Positions 12,404-24,136 of a DNA stretch of 64,000 nt are shown here, piece after piece (position 1 is the first letter of the stretch; each line of letters begins with the position of its first letter). The notes under the pieces were generated by a model. It was not told where the DNA came from, did not search any database, and worked only from the letters and a program-made list of their open reading frames with translations. Position numbers and translations under genes: made by a program. The stretch is from Epiperipatus broadwayi (taxonomy: Eukaryota > Onychophora > Udeonychophora > Euonychophora > Peripatidae), in assembly GCA_028023455.1 (NCBI GenBank), contig JAQFVV010011397.1, forward strand, positions 21,744-85,743, in the 5' to 3' direction.

Positions 12404-13990
12404 CAGACTTGTGACATCATAATAATATAGAACTAATCTAAATGTGCAGTGAAACCATATTTCATAACCCAAATTTTTTATTTTTAACAATTACACTTTA
12501 CAAATCATCATCATAACTACTTTTCACAATAATTATTTTCTATCTCATTTCTACATTTTCATAAAACAAAAAATTACCAATATTTTAGAAACAATTATTA
12601 TTATACTATATGAAATAAAAATCATTAAAAACCTTTAAAATTTATACTCTTCATAACAAACAAAACATACACCCACAAACATAATTAAACCTTAAAATTA
12701 TCTACTCATTATTATCACACTACAATAACAATATTTCCAGAACATAATTATTAATTTCCACTACATACTCATAACAATCCCTTTAAAATCTAATTTATCA
12801 GATATATTTAAAACAAAAATAAACAACACTCTTCAGACATCAATTCTATTCACTATTACCAAAGTAAACTACAATAAGCAGTGAAACCATATATTATCCT
12901 AAACAATGATGTATGCCTAAGATATCTATTTGATTGATAATTGAATAAAATTAAATTCAAATCAATAACTAAATTCCAACCTACTTTACTAATCTAATAT
13001 TATTTATAGTAATGCAAATTTAGTTTAATATTTAATGACATTCTATTTAAATCAATGAGTTTTGAAATAATTATAATTACATCTTGAAAACGTTTTTATA
13101 AACTTACACTATTTATAATGTTTAAATAAATTAACCTTTACTCAGTTTTATACCTATTTTAAAACATTAAATATATTGGAAATATTTCATACATACTCTA
13201 CATTAGATCAATGTGCAATTATTACTTAAATGATGTTTTAAAATTAAACACTCCAATAATTTACTATCAATAAATCTATTAGATAATTTCACATTTTACA
13301 GTGTTCAATATTTACTGACTTACAATCACTGATATTATTCATCTACTTTATTCTTCAATCAATCTATTATAAAAATAAATATTATAACAAACAATAAGAT
13401 GCTAATTGGCAGCTATCCAAGCCAAAGATAACTTTTAAATTATACTAGTCAATAGAATTTATGATTTCCACTTCAAAGAAGTTTAAAAATAATTAAGATT
13501 AATCTTGATTAATGACAGCAAAATCAATTAAGATTTTTGTAAACGGATAATATATGCAAATAAATAATTAATGCTGAACTAATGAAACTATTTCTACTAG
13601 TAATATTGACTTAGATAAGTAAACAAATATATAAATGCAATAACAAATATAAAATTATATCTAATTGGCTTTAATAATAATGTATCAAAATATACATATA
13701 TCTAATTCTATTTTGTTTACCAAAAATGTTTTGATCTTGGATCAAAAATCAAGTATCAAAATTACCTTGTGCATTCAAAAGAAAAATAATCAGACATTCT
13801 AAATTTTTAAATCAACTCTAAATTTATTAGTCAATAATTAAAAATTTATAATTGTAATAATAATAAATATATATTAAACATTAAATCACCCCACATGGTT
13901 AAGAAATCCAGTTTTGCTCTCTGTGAACTAATATATAAATACATTAGAATTTCTTAAAACCATGGTTTAATGTTGAATATTTGTATATTT
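12404..13990. repeat. Repeat D, copy 1
   Basis: AT-rich non-coding repeat, collinear with copies at 2643-3830 and 21961-23600. Bases ~12460-12900 are unusual: compared with the second block they lack 54 bases net, and the G count is 17 against 54, so most missing bases are G. From ~12905 onward the two blocks agree closely. The palindrome TTTGATCTTGGATCAAA recurs near 13729. Confidence 0.8.
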
Positions 13991-14014
13991 ATTTCAGTAA
14001 GAATATGCACTGGG

Positions 14015-14016
<2 letters not shown>

Positions 14017-14105
<89 letters not shown>
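14017..14105. repeat. (TA)n microsatellite
   Basis: An uninterrupted run of about 89 bases of alternating T and A. The equivalent tract in the second block (23617-23706) is split by an inverted TCCCA segment. Length is likely unreliable in assembly. Confidence 0.97.
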
Positions 14106-14111
<6 letters not shown>

Positions 14112-14281
14112 AAAATCAATGTCTGTATTACAATTAAAAACAAATATATATAATTCTTCAAAAAACAATACAATAATTAATATATAATATTTAAACAGCA
14201 TTAGACTATTGCACATGCGCTTTGGATTTTAACTATAAAATGAATGAATACTAACACTTCTAACACATAATAAAGTCTTTG

Positions 14282-14315
14282 GAAAAGATAGAATGGCCTG
14301 GCCATCTATCTTTTC
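14282..14315. repeat. Near-perfect 34-base hairpin
   Basis: Inverted repeat with arms GAAAAGATAG(A)ATGGCC and GGCCATCTATCTTTTC around a single central T. One A is bulged in the left arm. It is identical in the second block at 23879-23912, and lies about 250 bp beyond the 3' end of the PLE coding remnant. It could form a cruciform or RNA hairpin; function unknown. Confidence 0.9.
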
Positions 14316-14539
14316 GAACCCAAATGCTTTTGTATGGGTGAATCTTAAGTGTTTGAAAGCTGTTTAAATATTATAGTTTATAAAAAACATCATGCTATAT
14401 AAACTAATTGATTAATTAATACAGTAAATAATATTTTAAAAAGAAATATCTACTATAATTTAATAGAAATACTTTCGACTATCTAAGTAGTCATTATCAA
14501 CTATATTCAAATTCAGTTACAAAAAAACATTATAAATGT

Positions 14540-16200
14540 CTACAAAAACAATTACATCATACATCAACTTTCCCACAATTCATTAATTTTTATATTAGCA
14601 GTTTGTCTATTTATCAAATGCTGCTTTCCAATTCTTTTAACATAGCTTCTTTAATTTTACATTTATTATTATTTCTTTTAATACATAAAATCTTAACTTT
14701 ATTAAAATCAAAACCATATATACATGTAACATTATGATCAAAGAATACTAAAAGTGATATGTCATATATTCTAACACTCTCTTATCTTGATTTTTACACT
14801 TGTTTATATAGCAATAAATGCTCCTTTGATATTTTCTCCAATATACACCGAGATTCCCCTATATATGCTTTTCCAGAAACACACCACCATTTACATGTTG
14901 CACAACTTTGATTTAAAATACTACATCTATTTTTTTAATTATTTATCAATCTATTTAAATTAAAAGTAGTATAAAATGTGACTCTAATATATTTTTATAT
15001 ATTTGCCTTATCAATTTCACTTGTTCATTACAAATAAAGGATACTGATATCCAAGTATATTTCATTTTATCAATATCTATAGCTCTTAACATATTACAAT
15101 TATTATTAAACTTACTAACAATATTATAAATTAATTTATGATTATATCCAATATTTAATAAATCCATAGTAAATACATTTATATTACTTATTTTATTTGA
15201 TTTATATTTACATAACTTATTATTTTTAAATAAAAATGATTTTAAACCAGATAATTTATGTATTATTGGCATATTTGGGTCCCAAGGAATATATCCTCTT
15301 TTTTAATATCTTTTATTATCATACAATAATATAATTTGTTTTTATTACGAGTAACTTTAATATTCAAATACTGAATTGACTTTTTTTTTTCAAGAGATTT
15401 ACTGCATTTTAAACCTTCTAAACTATTTAATTTATTAAATAACAAATTGATAACATCTGAAGTTCCACAAACAAAAATATCATCAACATTCCTGTAATAT
15501 ATTTTAATATCTTGATAACATATTATTAAGAATTATATCTTCATATTTTGATATTACAAAACTACATATTTATGATACTACTGGAAGACCCATAGGCCAA
15601 CCATTATCCAATATATAATAATCTTCATTAAACATAGCATATATATTTTTATCAATAAAGTATAACACATCATTAATAAATTTTACTTTTTTAACATCAA
15701 CTTTTTTAACATTAAAGCATCCAATATAATTTGTATAGATTTTAATCTATCTATTGAACCATACATCTCACATATATCAAATGTACACATACTATCATTT
15801 TCACTAATATTGATATTATGAATTTTCATTACAAAATCAAACGATGAACTAATAGTATATTTTCGAAATCCAAGAACATCTTTCAATAATGTTTCTATAA
15901 ATCTACAATTCTCATAATAAAATGATCTACTGAAGTTAACCATTAATCTTAAAGGCTTATCTTGTTTATGTAATTAAATATTCGAAAATATCCTAGGACA
16001 AATTGCAGCAGATGGATATAGATAATATGTATGAGCATCTATATATTTAATTCTTTTAGCTTTTTTTAAAATATCATCAATAAACTTTACACGCAAATTT
16101 TCAATGTGTATTTTGCCAACCTTTTTAAATTTAAGTTTTTCCATTTGAATTATAACTTTATTGTAGTAATCGAATTTTGACATCATGCACCTCCTCAAAT
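14540..16200 (-). mobile_element. Penelope-like element, - strand, block 1
   Basis: Endonuclease-bearing PLE read on the minus strand: N-terminal part 16198-15974, RT 15943-15263, linker 15272-14955, cysteine-rich linker and GIY-YIG ~14930-14810, C-terminal helix region to ~14540. It differs from the + strand PLE at 3.9-6.2 kb in motif wording, so it is a second family. Exact ends and any terminal repeats were not identified. The same element is present in block 2. Confidence 0.82.
14600..16198 (-). pseudogene. PLE RT / GIY-YIG polyprotein, block 1
   Basis: Minus strand pieces: fingers region with DKPLRLMVNFSRSF (15960-15900), motif A TFDICEMYGSI (~15785), motif B GWPMGLPVVS (~15600), motif C YYRNVDDIFVCG (~15495; the usual YVDD tyrosine is replaced by N-V), and a long linker. 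Next comes a Cys-rich segment (CxxxxxxC-x2-C) and GIY-YIG-like GKAYIGESRC followed by LEKISKEH near 14870-14815. Frameshifts and stops separate N-terminus, RT and nuclease. Residues of the catalytic centres are still recognisable but the frame is broken, so it is inactive. Confidence 0.82.
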
Positions 16201-16553
16201 CTTTATCCTCTTTTAAATGGGCTTCAGATCTCTCATGATCAAGACAGACTTCAGGCTTCTCACAGAAAGTATGAACTCTTTCATTTATTCAATATCTTTA
16301 ACAAACTTTCAATTGATAATATAAAATATAAACTCTTATATGACTTAAAGAATTCTAAATCAGTTATTAATATATATATATATATATGTGTTTGCTAATT
16401 CAATCATTTCTATATGATTTATGTGTGTGTTTGCTAATTCAATCATTTCTATTTCATTTATTTATTTTTATATTTATTAACTGAATTATTAAAATGTATT
16501 AAATTTAACTTGTGGTGTAGTTCATTGACGTTTATGTTAGTTATTTCTTAGAT

Positions 16554-16589
<36 letters not shown>

Positions 16590-17883
16590 ACACCTCATTA
16601 TATATATATATATATCAATAAATAAGACACCTCATTCTGAGTATCTAAATGTATTTACTGGTATATCTTTAAGTTGTTGCTGTCAATGTGGCACCTTATG
16701 ATGGGTTTCATTGGGTTTACTTTATTGTAAATTTCCCCTAGCAATTTTCAATTAATAACTTTATATTCAAGTTCGTTTCTGTATAATTTAAAGAGGTATG
16801 ATTTCAGAATGTTTGTTTTGGAATTAGGTTGATGCTGGTGGAGGGATATATGGGTGTTTATATCAATGTAATGTGAAGCATGTTTAGCATATGGGGCAAA
16901 GCCCAAATGAATGCATGACTCGAAGGTGTAGTCAATGCATTACAATCGATGTGGATGTATTTTCCCATACCATTGTTTTTCTTTTCACTCTGGGTGTTAA
17001 TAGTAAAATGGCCAAGACTGCACCGCAGCACCCAATTATGTATACATGCGATAATTGATTAATGAACGTTGATAACTTGTTTCTAAATCTAAATTTAACA
17101 ATAGTGTAATGTAATTTGTAGTCAAGTGACTGAGAGATAACCTGAAGTCAAGTTAGGTAGCCATAGAATAGTGTGAAAATAGAACTATGATTTTATTATT
17201 TTTTTATCAATGAAGTGTATTTAAACAATAGTCAGCCCTGCTTATTCAACAACAAATGAAGATCTGAGCATGTCACGGACTGCATAAAAACAGAACCCTT
17301 TTTAAAACCATTCTTCTTGTCAACAAAACATCTACAACAGTAGGGTAATAGCAATTGAATAAAAAATTTCAAACACTAAAATGGAGTTTTTCTTTTTTTT
17401 ATTTGAATGATAGAAATTTTTTTTTAAATCAAACATTTTACTTCAAATTCCATCAAATTCAGTAAAAAAAGGTGAGAAATAAAAAGTAAGAACAATTTAT
17501 AGATTTTTGGGATACTTGAATCATGTTCTGATCTTGACTGAAATAATTTTAATATTTTAAATCTTTTCAAAAAAAAAAGAAAAATGAAAATTAATTATGC
17601 TAATAATAGAAAGTAAAAATGAAAGAACTCTTTTAATATATATATGTAAAATTTATTCTATATTATCTAAGATAATTTATGATGACAAATAATTAATTAA
17701 TGGTACTTTAAGATGAAGATGGACTAAAGTAAAACATGCTATTGTGAAATCGTGATCTTCCCTAACATGTTTGCATACGACCTCTATTTTCATTCTACTT
17801 TATTGTAAGACGCAAAACGATGCCTGCAGTTTAAAATGAGCAAGCACAAAAATATTTAAAGGTGAATCAGCTAAGGTTTAAGG
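16201..17883. other. Spacer, no gene recognised (block 1)
   Basis: AT-rich sequence between the PLE and LINE-B with (TA)n tracts near 16370-16387, 16557-16586 and 16601-16615. A short direct duplication of a GTGTTTGCTAATTCAATC stretch occurs at ~16388-16450, only partly shared by block 2. A slightly less AT-rich part at 16650-17060 shows no coding potential in either direction. I see no RNA gene. Confidence 0.55.
16557..16586. repeat. (TA)n microsatellite
   Basis: About 30 bases of alternating AT, followed after a short AAGACACCTCATT segment by another TA run at 16601-16615. The AAGACACCTCATT segment itself is repeated just after. Confidence 0.9.
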
Positions 17884-20729
17884 TGTTTACTATACACACC
17901 ACCAGGAGACACCAATGTGTGATCTATCCTTGTGTTTGATAATGAAGAGAGAGTATGTAATAGTGATCATAATTTTGTTGTAATTGAAATGGTTAGTAAT
18001 GTGATGGAAAATAGAAATAAAAGTAGAAAGAATAGTGAAAGATGTGGATGGAGAATTAATGATAAGAATAAGTGAGAAGAGTTTAAAATACAAGTTGAAG
18101 AAGCCATGGAAGAGTTGGTTGGAAATGAGTATGAGGACTGGTGTGATGAAATAGAAAAAGTGGCAAATACGGTTTTAGGTGAGAATATTCAGAACAATAA
18201 AAGTAATAAAAAAATGAAAGTTAGTAAAAGTGTAAAAGAGAGGAGGAAAGCATGCAGAGAATATAAGTGTGCTATTAAGAACAAAGAAAGTGAAAAAGAT
18301 ATTAATGCTAAATGGGAAAAGTATTTAGAAAAGAAGAAGTTAGCTAAAATAGATAATTATAGAGAGAGAATGAAACTAAATAGTAAATTATTGGATGATA
18401 TTAATAAAAGTGGAAGAGGTGGGAGTAAAAAATTTTGGAATTACATTAAAAGGAGACATTTAGGGGAGAGAGAGATAGTATTACTGGATGAGGAGGGAAT
18501 AGAGTGTAGCTCTAGAGAAAAATTAGAGAGAATATTGAATAGTTATGTCATGAATATAGAAAAGATGTTAGATGTGAAGGACAGAGGGATAGAAAATATG
18601 AAAGCATATAGTAATGGGAATATTAGGTTTACAGAAAATAGAACTGAATGAGGCAGAGAAAAAATTGAGAAGTGGTAAGGCAAGAGGATTAGATGGATGG
18701 GCAGCAGAGATGGTAATGAATTTGGGGCATAGGGCGAAAATAAAGTTACTATCATGTTGTAATAAGATGGCACAGAAGAGAGTTTTTCCAGGTAGTTGGT
18801 GTAATACAAGAGTAAGATTATTATTTAAAGGAAAAGTTAAGTATCATAGAAAGTTAAATAATTATAGACCAATACTGGTAACATCAGTTTTCTATAAAGT
18901 TTTTCCATATATGGTGGCTGAAAGAGTTGCAAAATGGATGGAAGAAAATAATGTAGTGGGGGAAATGCAAGGAGGTTTTAGGTCAGATAGGTGTATAGGA
19001 GATAGTTTATTTGTAGTTACACAACTTATAGATATGAGTAGAAATTCAGATAGACAGTTATATATGAGTTTTATAGATATAGAGAAGGCATATGATAGAG
19101 TGAATAGAAATAGATTATGGATAAGTTTAGCAAATGTGGAAATGGATGAAGCTTTAGTGGGTGTTATTAAGAAATTATATGAAAATAATTACTATACATA
19201 TCAATTAGGGGATATAGAATCAGTTAAAGTTAAAAATGGGGTGGGACTGAGGCAAGGATGCCCTATGTCACCTATTTTGTTTGTGTTGTACTTGAGTGAA
19301 ATGGAGAGAGCAATAGAAAGTCTAGGAAGAGGGATAGAGATACCGTTAATAGGTGGGAAGGGAGTATATACATTGCCGGGTCTTTTTTTGCGGATGATGT
19401 TTTTTTGTGTGCAGAAAGAAGAGAACATATGAAAGTTATGCTGAGGACATGTGCAAGGGTGGGTAAAAATATGGGGATTAAATTGTGAAGAAAAATCAAA
19501 TATAATGATGGTGAATACTGGGAAAAGAGAAGACAAAGATTTCTTATTGGGGGATATAAAGTTAAGTGTGGCGAATAGATATAGTTATTTGGGAATCATC
19601 TTGAGCAATAAGAAAAATTGCTTGGATGAATGGGAGAAAAACTTGATAAATGAACCAAAGAAAAGAAAGAGATTGATAAAGAAACTAACAGTGTTTTCAT
19701 ATAATAAATATGATGTAGCTAGAATTGTATGGAAGGGAGTGGCAGTAGCAGGGTTAACATACAGCAATGATGCTTTATGTGTTAGTAAAGGGGTATTAGA
19801 TTGCTTAGAAAAAGTACAAAGGGAAGTAGGAAGACATGCATTAGATGCTGAGGTGTGGACAGCAAAAGAGGCAATTCAAGGAGAAATGGGATGGTCAAGT
19901 TTTTATATGAGGGATGCAAAAAGCAAATTGAAAATGTTTGGTAGATTGCAGTTTATGGATAATAAAAGAATAGCCAAAATAGTATTTAATTGGGTTACCA
20001 GTAAAGGGCAGGCAACAAAATGGGTGAGAAAGGTAATGCAGTATGCAGAAGATTTGGATAAAGAAGTTATGTCATTATACTTGTACAAAAGATGAAATGA
20101 TTGTGTTAGGAGGATTGTTGAGTGTTATAGTGGGAAGGAGTGGGATACAAGAATAGATGCATTAATAAAGATTAGGGAGTTGGACAGATGGAGAACTAGT
20201 ATGAAGAGTAAAATGAGTTTAAATATATATATAGAAGTAAATGGAACATTGGGTGTGAGTTAATTTATGATAATAGTAAGGAAAGTAGTTTATTGTTTAA
20301 GGCTCGAACAGGATCTTTAGCAACAAGGGTATATACATGTAAATGGAAAAATATGGGTGATTTAGTCTGCAAGTTGTGTAAGGAAGGCATAGAAAATATT
20401 AGGCATCTGTTACTTCAATGTAAATGTTTGGAAGCAGAAAGGGTACAAATAATGAAGTTATGGAAGGGTAAATATGAACAAAGTGATTATACAGAAAGTG
20501 AGTTATTGGTTTTTATGCTAGGTTTGGAAAAAAATAAGGAAGAGGTTAGATATGTAGCTCATGGAGTTGACAGAGATTATGTTGTGGAAATGGGATAAAG
20601 CAGATTATGGGAAAACTTAGGGTGTACAATGGAAAAGGAAGGTAATGTGGCTAACAGGTTTCTCTGGGCATAGCTGCTGAGAGATTCCTGACTCTGTTTA
20701 AGGAGAAGTCACAGTACATCACATCACAT
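17884..20729 (+). mobile_element. LINE-B (AP-endonuclease LINE), block 1
   Basis: Non-LTR retrotransposon truncated at its 5' end inside the endonuclease domain. The first recognisable residues, YYTPPGDTN, then a degenerate NSDHNFVVIEM, correspond to the last conserved SDH motif of the AP-endonuclease. Coding ends at a TAG near 20672, followed by a ~45-bp 3' UTR and two to three ACATC units at 20716-20729. The clade (jockey, CR1 or L2 group) was not resolved; the C-terminal wording is reminiscent of LINEs abundant in tick genomes. Confidence 0.83.
17890..20672 (+). pseudogene. LINE-B endonuclease-RT polyprotein, block 1
   Basis: Pieces: 17890-18105 (endonuclease end, one stop at 18072), 18106-18651 (basic linker), 18614-19432 (RT), 19451-20095 (thumb and C-terminal region) and 20293-20598 (zinc-knuckle region). 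RT motif A is FIDIEKAYDRV, motif B GVGLRQGCPMSPILF; motif C FADD is thrown out of frame by loss of one T from the T-run at ~19383. An extra base near 18640 gives the other shift. The C-terminal CKLC...H...C motif (~20370-20425) resembles the Cys/His motif of many LINE RT proteins. Shifts at 18640 and 19383 are shared with block 2. Confidence 0.85.
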
Positions 20730-21460
20730 GCCAAGGAAAATGATTTGGTGGGCTAAACTGCTGTTGGAAAGTAACACACATTACCATCATCTCCTACTAC
20801 TACTAGAACCATTTTATGAACTTTGTTCAACTAATATTTTGATCAATACATTAATGTTATAAATTTTTATTTGATTTTTCTTTTATCGGTGTTGTGTTTT
20901 CATATTCTGGTGGAGAAATTCACATTCTATGCTGCTAGAAATTTCAGTTTTCAGAGTGAGCAGAAAAGAAAAGGGGATATGATTAACTTAGTTATTTTTT
21001 ATAGTAAATAAAATCTAGGTCAGTTCAGTTTTCCATCTACTTCACATGAGATTATTCATGCTTATATGAAGGTATGATTCCCATTTATTTTTACAGATTA
21101 AATCATAACCCTTGGTACAGAATTCACCTCATTGCCTAATCAATGTGTAAATTCCTATACCTATCATAAATATATATTGTAACGATTAAAACGAAAGTGA
21201 AGATTGAATCTAACCGCAATCTGCACTACAAGGGTGCCATCTAGGCATTTGAGCCTAGAAAAATTTATAAAGTAGGCAGATACGTGCTGTTAATATTCCA
21301 CTTTATTTAAATATTTAGATTGTTAGCCCATTGTCACTAGCTCAGTGGAGACGCAGAGATAAGAAATAACTTGTTTAATTTGTATATATAAAAAAATAAA
21401 AGCCACTGCCAGTAAATAACAAACAAACATTTATTTAAATTTTGCATCATTTAAATTTTG
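20730..21460. other. LINE-B 3' flank, no gene recognised (block 1)
   Basis: Non-coding. Contains GTGCCATCTAGGCA at 21234-21247, resembling the core of a CTCF-type site on the minus strand, and TGTAACGATTAAAACG at 21178. Sequence is cut by the N gap at 21461, whereas block 2 continues past the equivalent point. Confidence 0.5.
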
Positions 21461-21960
21461 NNNNNNNNNNNNNNNNNNNNNNNNNNNNNNNNNNNNNNNN
21501 NNNNNNNNNNNNNNNNNNNNNNNNNNNNNNNNNNNNNNNNNNNNNNNNNNNNNNNNNNNNNNNNNNNNNNNNNNNNNNNNNNNNNNNNNNNNNNNNNNNN
21601 NNNNNNNNNNNNNNNNNNNNNNNNNNNNNNNNNNNNNNNNNNNNNNNNNNNNNNNNNNNNNNNNNNNNNNNNNNNNNNNNNNNNNNNNNNNNNNNNNNNN
21701 NNNNNNNNNNNNNNNNNNNNNNNNNNNNNNNNNNNNNNNNNNNNNNNNNNNNNNNNNNNNNNNNNNNNNNNNNNNNNNNNNNNNNNNNNNNNNNNNNNNN
21801 NNNNNNNNNNNNNNNNNNNNNNNNNNNNNNNNNNNNNNNNNNNNNNNNNNNNNNNNNNNNNNNNNNNNNNNNNNNNNNNNNNNNNNNNNNNNNNNNNNNN
21901 NNNNNNNNNNNNNNNNNNNNNNNNNNNNNNNNNNNNNNNNNNNNNNNNNNNNNNNNNNNN
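21461..21960. other. Assembly gap (500 N)
   Basis: Exactly 500 consecutive N, a round number typical of a placeholder of unknown true size. Any ORF crossing it is meaningless. The homologous ~9 kb blocks abut it on both sides. Confidence 0.99.
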
Positions 21961-23600
21961 CAGAATTGTGTCATCATAATAATATACAACTAATCTAAAT
22001 GTGGAATCTCATTTTATAAAAGCCCAAAAGTTGTTTTGGCATTTTATAACAATTATCACTTGTACAAGATCATCATCAGGTAACTACTTTGTCACAATAA
22101 TTGATTTTCTATCTCATTTCTACATTTGTCATAAAACAAAAAAAAATTGACCAATAGGGTTTTAGAAAACAACTTATTATTGATACTATATGGAAATAAA
22201 AGATCATTAAAAATGCCTTTAAAATTTATACTGCTTCATAACACAACAAAACATACACCCACAAACAGTAACTTAGAACCGGTGTAAAATTATCTAGCTC
22301 AGTTATTGATCACACTAGGCAATAACAATATTTCCAGAACATAATTATTGAGATTGTCCACTACATACTCATAACAATCCCTGTTAAAATCTAATTTATG
22401 CAGATAGTATTTAAAACAAAAAATAAACAACAACTCTTCAGACATCAACAATTCTATTCACTATTCCCAAAGTAAAGTACAATAAGCAGTGAAACCATAT
22501 TTCATTGTCCTAAACAATGATGTATGCCTAAGATATCCATTTGATTGATAATTGAATAAAATTAAATTCAAATCAATAACTAAATTCCAACCTACTTTAC
22601 TAATCTAATAGTATTTATAGTAATGCAAATTTAGTTTAATATTTAATGACATTCTATTTAAATCAGTGAGTTTTGAAATAATTATAATTACATCTTGAAA
22701 ATGTTTTTATAAACTTACACTATTTATAATGTTTAAATCAATTAACCTTTACTCAGTTTTATACCTATTTTAAAACATTAAATATATTACAAATACTTCA
22801 TACATACTCTACATTAGATCAATGTGCAATTATTACTTAAATGATGTTTTAAAATTAAACACTCCAATAATTTACTATCAATAAATCTATTAGATAATTT
22901 CACATTTTACAGTGTTCAATATTTACTGACTTACAATCACTGATATTATTCATCTACTTTAATCTTCAATCAATCTATTATAAAAATAAATATTATAACA
23001 AACAAAATGATGATAATTGGCAACTATCCAAGCCAAAGATAACGTTGCATTATACTAGTGAATAAAATTTATGATTTCCACTTCAAAAAAGTTTAAAAAT
23101 AATTAAGATTAATCTTGATTAATGACAGCAAAATCAATTAAGATTTTTGTAAAGGATAATATATGCAAATAAATAATTAATGCTGAACTAATGAAACTAT
23201 TTCTACTAGTAATATTGACTTAGATAAGTAAACAAATATATAAATGCAATAACAAATATAAAATTATATCTACTTGGCTTTAATAATGATGTATCAAAAT
23301 ATACATATATCTAATTTTATTTTGTTTACCAAAAATGGTTTGATCTTGGATCAAAAATCAAGTATCAAAATTACCTTGTGCATTCAAAAGAAAAATAATC
23401 AGACATTCTAAATTTTTAAATCAACTCTAAATTTATTAGTCAATAATTAAAAATTTATAATTGTAATAATAATAAATATATATTAAACATTAAATCACCC
23501 CACATGGTTAAGAAATCCACTTTTGCTCTTTGTGAACTAATATATAAATACATTAGTTTCTTAAAACCATTTTAATGTTGAATATTTGTATATTTATTTC
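21961..23600. repeat. Repeat D, copy 2
   Basis: Most complete copy of repeat D in the window and the unoccupied reference for the RTE insertion in copy 0. It retains the G residues that copy 1 lacks, and agrees with copy 0 at those positions. No coding capacity; the TTTGATCTTGGATCAAA palindrome lies near 23339. Confidence 0.8.
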
Positions 23601-23610
23601 AGTTATGCAC

Positions 23611-23614
23611 TGGG

Positions 23615-23650
<36 letters not shown>

Positions 23651-23653
23651 CCC

Positions 23654-23706
<53 letters not shown>
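23611..23706. repeat. (TA)n tract with embedded palindrome
   Basis: TGGGATTA, a TA run and TAATCCCA form a perfect palindrome at 23611-23654, followed by another TA run to 23706. In block 1 the same site has only the left half and one uninterrupted TA run. Confidence 0.93.
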
Positions 23707-23709
<3 letters not shown>

Positions 23710-23878
23710 TAATCAATGTCTGTATTACAATTATAAACAAATATATATAATTCTTCAAAAAACAATACAATAATTTATATATAATATTTAAACAGCATTA
23801 GACTATTGCACATGCGCTTTGGATTTTAACTATAAAATGAATGAATACTAACACTTCAAACACATAATAAAGTCTTTG

Positions 23879-23912
23879 GAAAAGATAGAATGGCCTGGCC
23901 ATCTATCTTTTC
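23879..23912. repeat. 34-base hairpin, block 2
   Basis: Identical to the hairpin at 14282-14315: ATGGCC-T-GGCCAT core extended by the GAAAAGATAG / CTATCTTTTC arms. Confidence 0.9.
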
Positions 23913-24136
23913 GAACCCAAATGCTTTTGTATGGGTGAATTTTAAGTGTTTGAAAGCTGTTTAAATATTATAGTTTATAAAAAACATCATGCTATATAAA
24001 CTAATTGAATAATTAATACAGTAAATAATATTTTAAAAAGAAATATCTACTATAATTTAATAGAAATACTTTCGACTATCTAAGTAGTCATTATCAACTA
24101 TATTCAAATTCAGTTACAAAAAAACATTATAAATGT

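Larger units (their letters stand above)
12404..21460. repeat. ~9.06-kb duplicated block, copy 1
   Basis: The whole block is collinear with 21961-31042: repeat D, (TA)n, hairpin, minus-strand PLE, spacer, LINE-B and 3' flank all recur in the same order and orientation. In a sampled 645-bp coding stretch (19451-20095 against 29031-29672) I count about five differences. Shared LINE-B frameshifts show that both blocks descend from one insertion event. The block ends exactly at the N gap. Confidence 0.93.

Noticed and set aside
14016-14216. ORFs made of alternating Tyr and Ile on both strands
   Set aside because: They are translations of the (TA)n microsatellite and carry no protein signal.
21442-21993. 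ORFs of 170-183 codons spanning the gap
   Set aside because: They consist almost wholly of N and are meaningless.
22060-22140. Possible hammerhead ribozyme (TCATCAG on + near the PLE, also at ~6801)
   Set aside because: PLEs can carry hammerheads, but I could not find the GAAA core partner and helices II and III at workable distances.
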